Source: Gammaproteobacteria bacterium
GTDB lineage: Bacteria > Pseudomonadota > Gammaproteobacteria > UBA6429 > Thiohalophilaceae
NCBI GenBank assembly: GCA_011052165.1
Contig: DRJN01000227.1
Coordinates: 1 to 6,875 of the forward strand
Direction: 5' to 3'
DNA length: 6,875 nt
The position numbers and the translations under genes are program-made. Under the pieces are notes generated by a model, which was not told the DNA's origin, made no database searches, and saw only the letters and a program-made list of their open reading frames with translations. Of the stretch, positions 5,925 to 6,875 are shown piece after piece. The stretch's first letter is position 1; each line of letters opens with the position of its first letter.

Positions 5925-5953
5925 TTGCAATTGCCCGGCGGGGGTATTAAACT
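5925..5953 (+). promoter_or_regulatory. Candidate sigma70 promoter for rpsU
   Basis: The tsaD-rpsU spacer (5809-6014, 206 bp) holds a possible -35 TTGCAA at 5925-5930 and -10 TAAACT at 5948-5953, separated by 17 bp (4 of 6 consensus matches each). A T-run at 5919-5926 overlaps the upstream side and could act as an AT-rich UP-like element. Transcription would start near 5960, giving a leader of about 55 nt. The prediction comes from motif reading only. I saw no convincing promoter for tsaD in the same spacer. Confidence 0.35.
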
Positions 5954-6000
5954 TGCGCGCCCTGCCTTTATACGGGCTGAACTGAACAACTTATTAACCT

Positions 6001-6007
6001 GAGGTGA
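6001..6007 (+). promoter_or_regulatory. Ribosome binding site of rpsU
   Basis: GAGGTGA, an excellent Shine-Dalgarno match, lies 7 nt before the ATG at 6015. It is the strongest ribosome binding site in the window and fits a highly expressed ribosomal protein gene. Confidence 0.85.
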
Positions 6008-6014
6008 ATGGTAC

Positions 6015-6230
6015 ATGCCATTTGTACGCGTAAAAGAAAACGAACCCTTTGATGTCGCTCTGCGCCGCTTCAAGCGCGCCTGTGAAAAAGCCGGTGTCCT
6101 GTCTGAAGTTCGCCGCCGTGAATTCTACGAAAAACCGACTTCCATTCGCAAACGTAAAATGGCCGCGGCGGTAAAGCGTCACCAAAAAAAGATCTCCCGC
6201 GAACGCGCCCGCACCAAACGCCTCTATTGA
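6015..6230 (+). CDS. rpsU: 30S ribosomal protein bS21
   Basis: Small basic protein of the 30S subunit, located near the mRNA exit/anti-Shine-Dalgarno region and important for initiation. The 71-residue protein matches the gammaproteobacterial length. It begins MPFVRVKENEPFDVALRRFK, continues with RREFYEKPTSIRKRK at 34-48, and ends in the Lys/Arg-rich tail KRHQKKISRERARTKRLY. It is the first gene of the rpsU-yqeY-dnaG type arrangement, with its own promoter region and a strong Shine-Dalgarno sequence. It is followed after 46 bp by yqeY. Confidence 0.98.
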   Translation: MPFVRVKENEPFDVALRRFKRACEKAGVLSEVRRREFYEKPTSIRKRKMAAAVKRHQKKISRERARTKRLY

Positions 6231-6238
6231 TGCCTGGG

Positions 6239-6259
6239 TTCCTGCTTCTAAGCCAGGAA
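6239..6259 (+). other. Small stem-loop between rpsU and yqeY
   Basis: TTCCT-GCT pairs with AGC-C-AGGAA around a TCTA loop, giving 8 bp with one bulged C. No T-run follows, so it is at most a weak attenuator or an mRNA processing site. In E. coli a terminator after rpsU lowers dnaG expression relative to rpsU; this stem occupies the comparable place, but a role here is inference. Confidence 0.35.
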
Positions 6260-6276
6260 GTACGTGAATTACGATC

Positions 6277-6732
6277 ATGAGTACAGCGACTCTCACTACC
6301 CGCATTCGCGATGATGTCAAAACTGCCATGCGCAGCAAGGACAAAGATCGGCTGGCTGTATTACGCCTGATTACGGCGGCCATTAAGCAAATCGAAGTGG
6401 ATCAACGTATCACGCTCGATGATGATCAGGTTATCGGCGTGCTGGAGAAAATGCTCAAACAGCGCAGGGACTCTATTGAGCAGTTCAGCAAGGCCGGCCG
6501 TGATGAGCTGGTGGCCCAGGAAGCGGCTGAAATAGAAATCATTCAAGAATACCTGCCCGAGCAACTGTCAGAAGATGAACTCAGTCGCCTGATTGACGAG
6601 GCCATTAGCGCCACCGGGGCCGCCAGCATGAAGGACATGGGCAAGGTCATGGGCCTGCTCAAACCCAAACTGGCCGGTCGCGCCGATATGGGTTCGGTCA
6701 GCAAGATGATTAAAAAACAATTATCCTGCTGA
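6277..6732 (+). CDS. yqeY: GatB/YqeY domain protein
   Basis: Small cytoplasmic helical protein related to the C-terminal tRNA-binding domain of the GatB amidotransferase subunit. The stand-alone role is unclear, though a tRNA-linked function is often assumed. The 151-residue length is typical. Visible family segments are KDKDRLAVLRLITAAIKQIE at 21-40, RRDSIEQFSKAGRDELVAQE at 63-82, AEIEIIQEYLPEQLSEDEL at 84-102, and MKDMGKVMGLLKPKLAGRAD at 118-137, with VSKMIKKQL near the end. The ATG at 6277 has no close Shine-Dalgarno sequence (AGGAAG is 16 nt away and sits in the preceding stem-loop). It follows rpsU and would usually be followed by dnaG, but here a dispersed repeat begins about 30 bp after the stop codon. 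Confidence 0.93.
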   Translation: MSTATLTTRIRDDVKTAMRSKDKDRLAVLRLITAAIKQIEVDQRITLDDDQVIGVLEKMLKQRRDSIEQFSKAGRDELVAQEAAEIEIIQEYLPEQLSEDELSRLIDEAISATGAASMKDMGKVMGLLKPKLAGRADMGSVSKMIKKQLSC

Positions 6733-6762
6733 CCGTCGCGAGTGGCTGGGGACAAGTAGCTA

Positions 6763-6875
6763 AATATTAATCGTTGAATAAGTATTTGCACCATAGCCCC
6801 CTCTCCCTCCGGGATTTGGTCATGGATGACCTTATGTTGCGAAGCCCATGGATGGGCGAGAGCGACGAGGGTTGG
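6763..6875. repeat. MITE-like palindromic repeat, copy 2 (right end cut by window)
   Basis: Bases 6769-6875 match 1-107 at 103 of 107 positions, in direct orientation. The left end at 6763-6790 matches the reverse complement of the right end of copy 1 (127-154) at 26 of 28 positions, which defines the inverted ends as starting near AATATT. The inner hairpins are at 6818-6831 and 6844-6857; the second is perfect here (GCCCAT-GG-ATGGGC), whereas copy 1 has one mismatch. About 47 bases of the element should lie beyond the window. It sits 30 bp after the yqeY stop codon. Confidence 0.85.

Noticed and set aside
5919..5926. T-run upstream of rpsU as an intrinsic terminator
   Set aside because: No stem-loop precedes it on the plus strand and no gene ends there. 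It is better explained as AT-rich promoter-upstream DNA.
1..6875. The two end repeats as the ends of one composite transposon carrying the gene block
   Set aside because: The enclosed genes are core housekeeping genes in conserved neighbourhoods and no transposase or integrase is present. Two independent insertions are simpler.

Overview
The window carries nine complete protein-coding genes with very short gaps, bracketed by two copies of the same short palindromic repeat. The protein sequences point to a gammaproteobacterium of moderate GC. FolB closely resembles the E. coli protein in its visible motifs, and folB/plsY/tsaD lie beside rpsU and a yqeY-type gene. From memory, Pseudomonas has a similar block with an HPPK-like gene. 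The combination of repeats suggests an environmental, sulfur- or methane-type gammaproteobacterium, but genus cannot be fixed from sequence alone.

Layout: (1) 1-154, a repeat with inverted ends that is cut by the window start. (2) Minus strand 183-2345: a MidA/NDUFAF7-type methyltransferase gene, then a His-rich zinc/cation diffusion facilitator gene. (3) Plus strand 2409-3143: a FolM-type pteridine reductase, divergent from the methyltransferase gene and convergent with folK. (4) Minus strand 3183-4045: folB then folK, 5 nt apart. (5) 4046-4137: a divergent spacer filled by TACAAG-type repeats with 11-bp inverted ends. (6) Plus strand 4138-4716: plsY, convergent with tsaD across a perfect 14-bp hairpin. 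(7) Minus strand 4780-5808: tsaD. (8) Plus strand 6015-6732: rpsU then yqeY, the start of what is usually the rpsU-(yqeY)-dnaG-rpoD region. (9) 6763-6875: the second repeat copy, in the same orientation as the first and cut by the window end.

Functionally, FolB, FolK and FolM belong to folate/reduced pterin metabolism. PlsY makes lysophosphatidic acid for phospholipids, TsaD makes the tRNA t6A modification, and bS21 is a small-subunit ribosomal protein. The genes are ordinary. No new enzymatic or defence system is visible. The less ordinary material is non-coding: the paired MITE-like element at the window ends, the repeat-filled folB/plsY spacer that leaves both genes without Shine-Dalgarno sequences, and the REP-like hairpin between plsY and tsaD.
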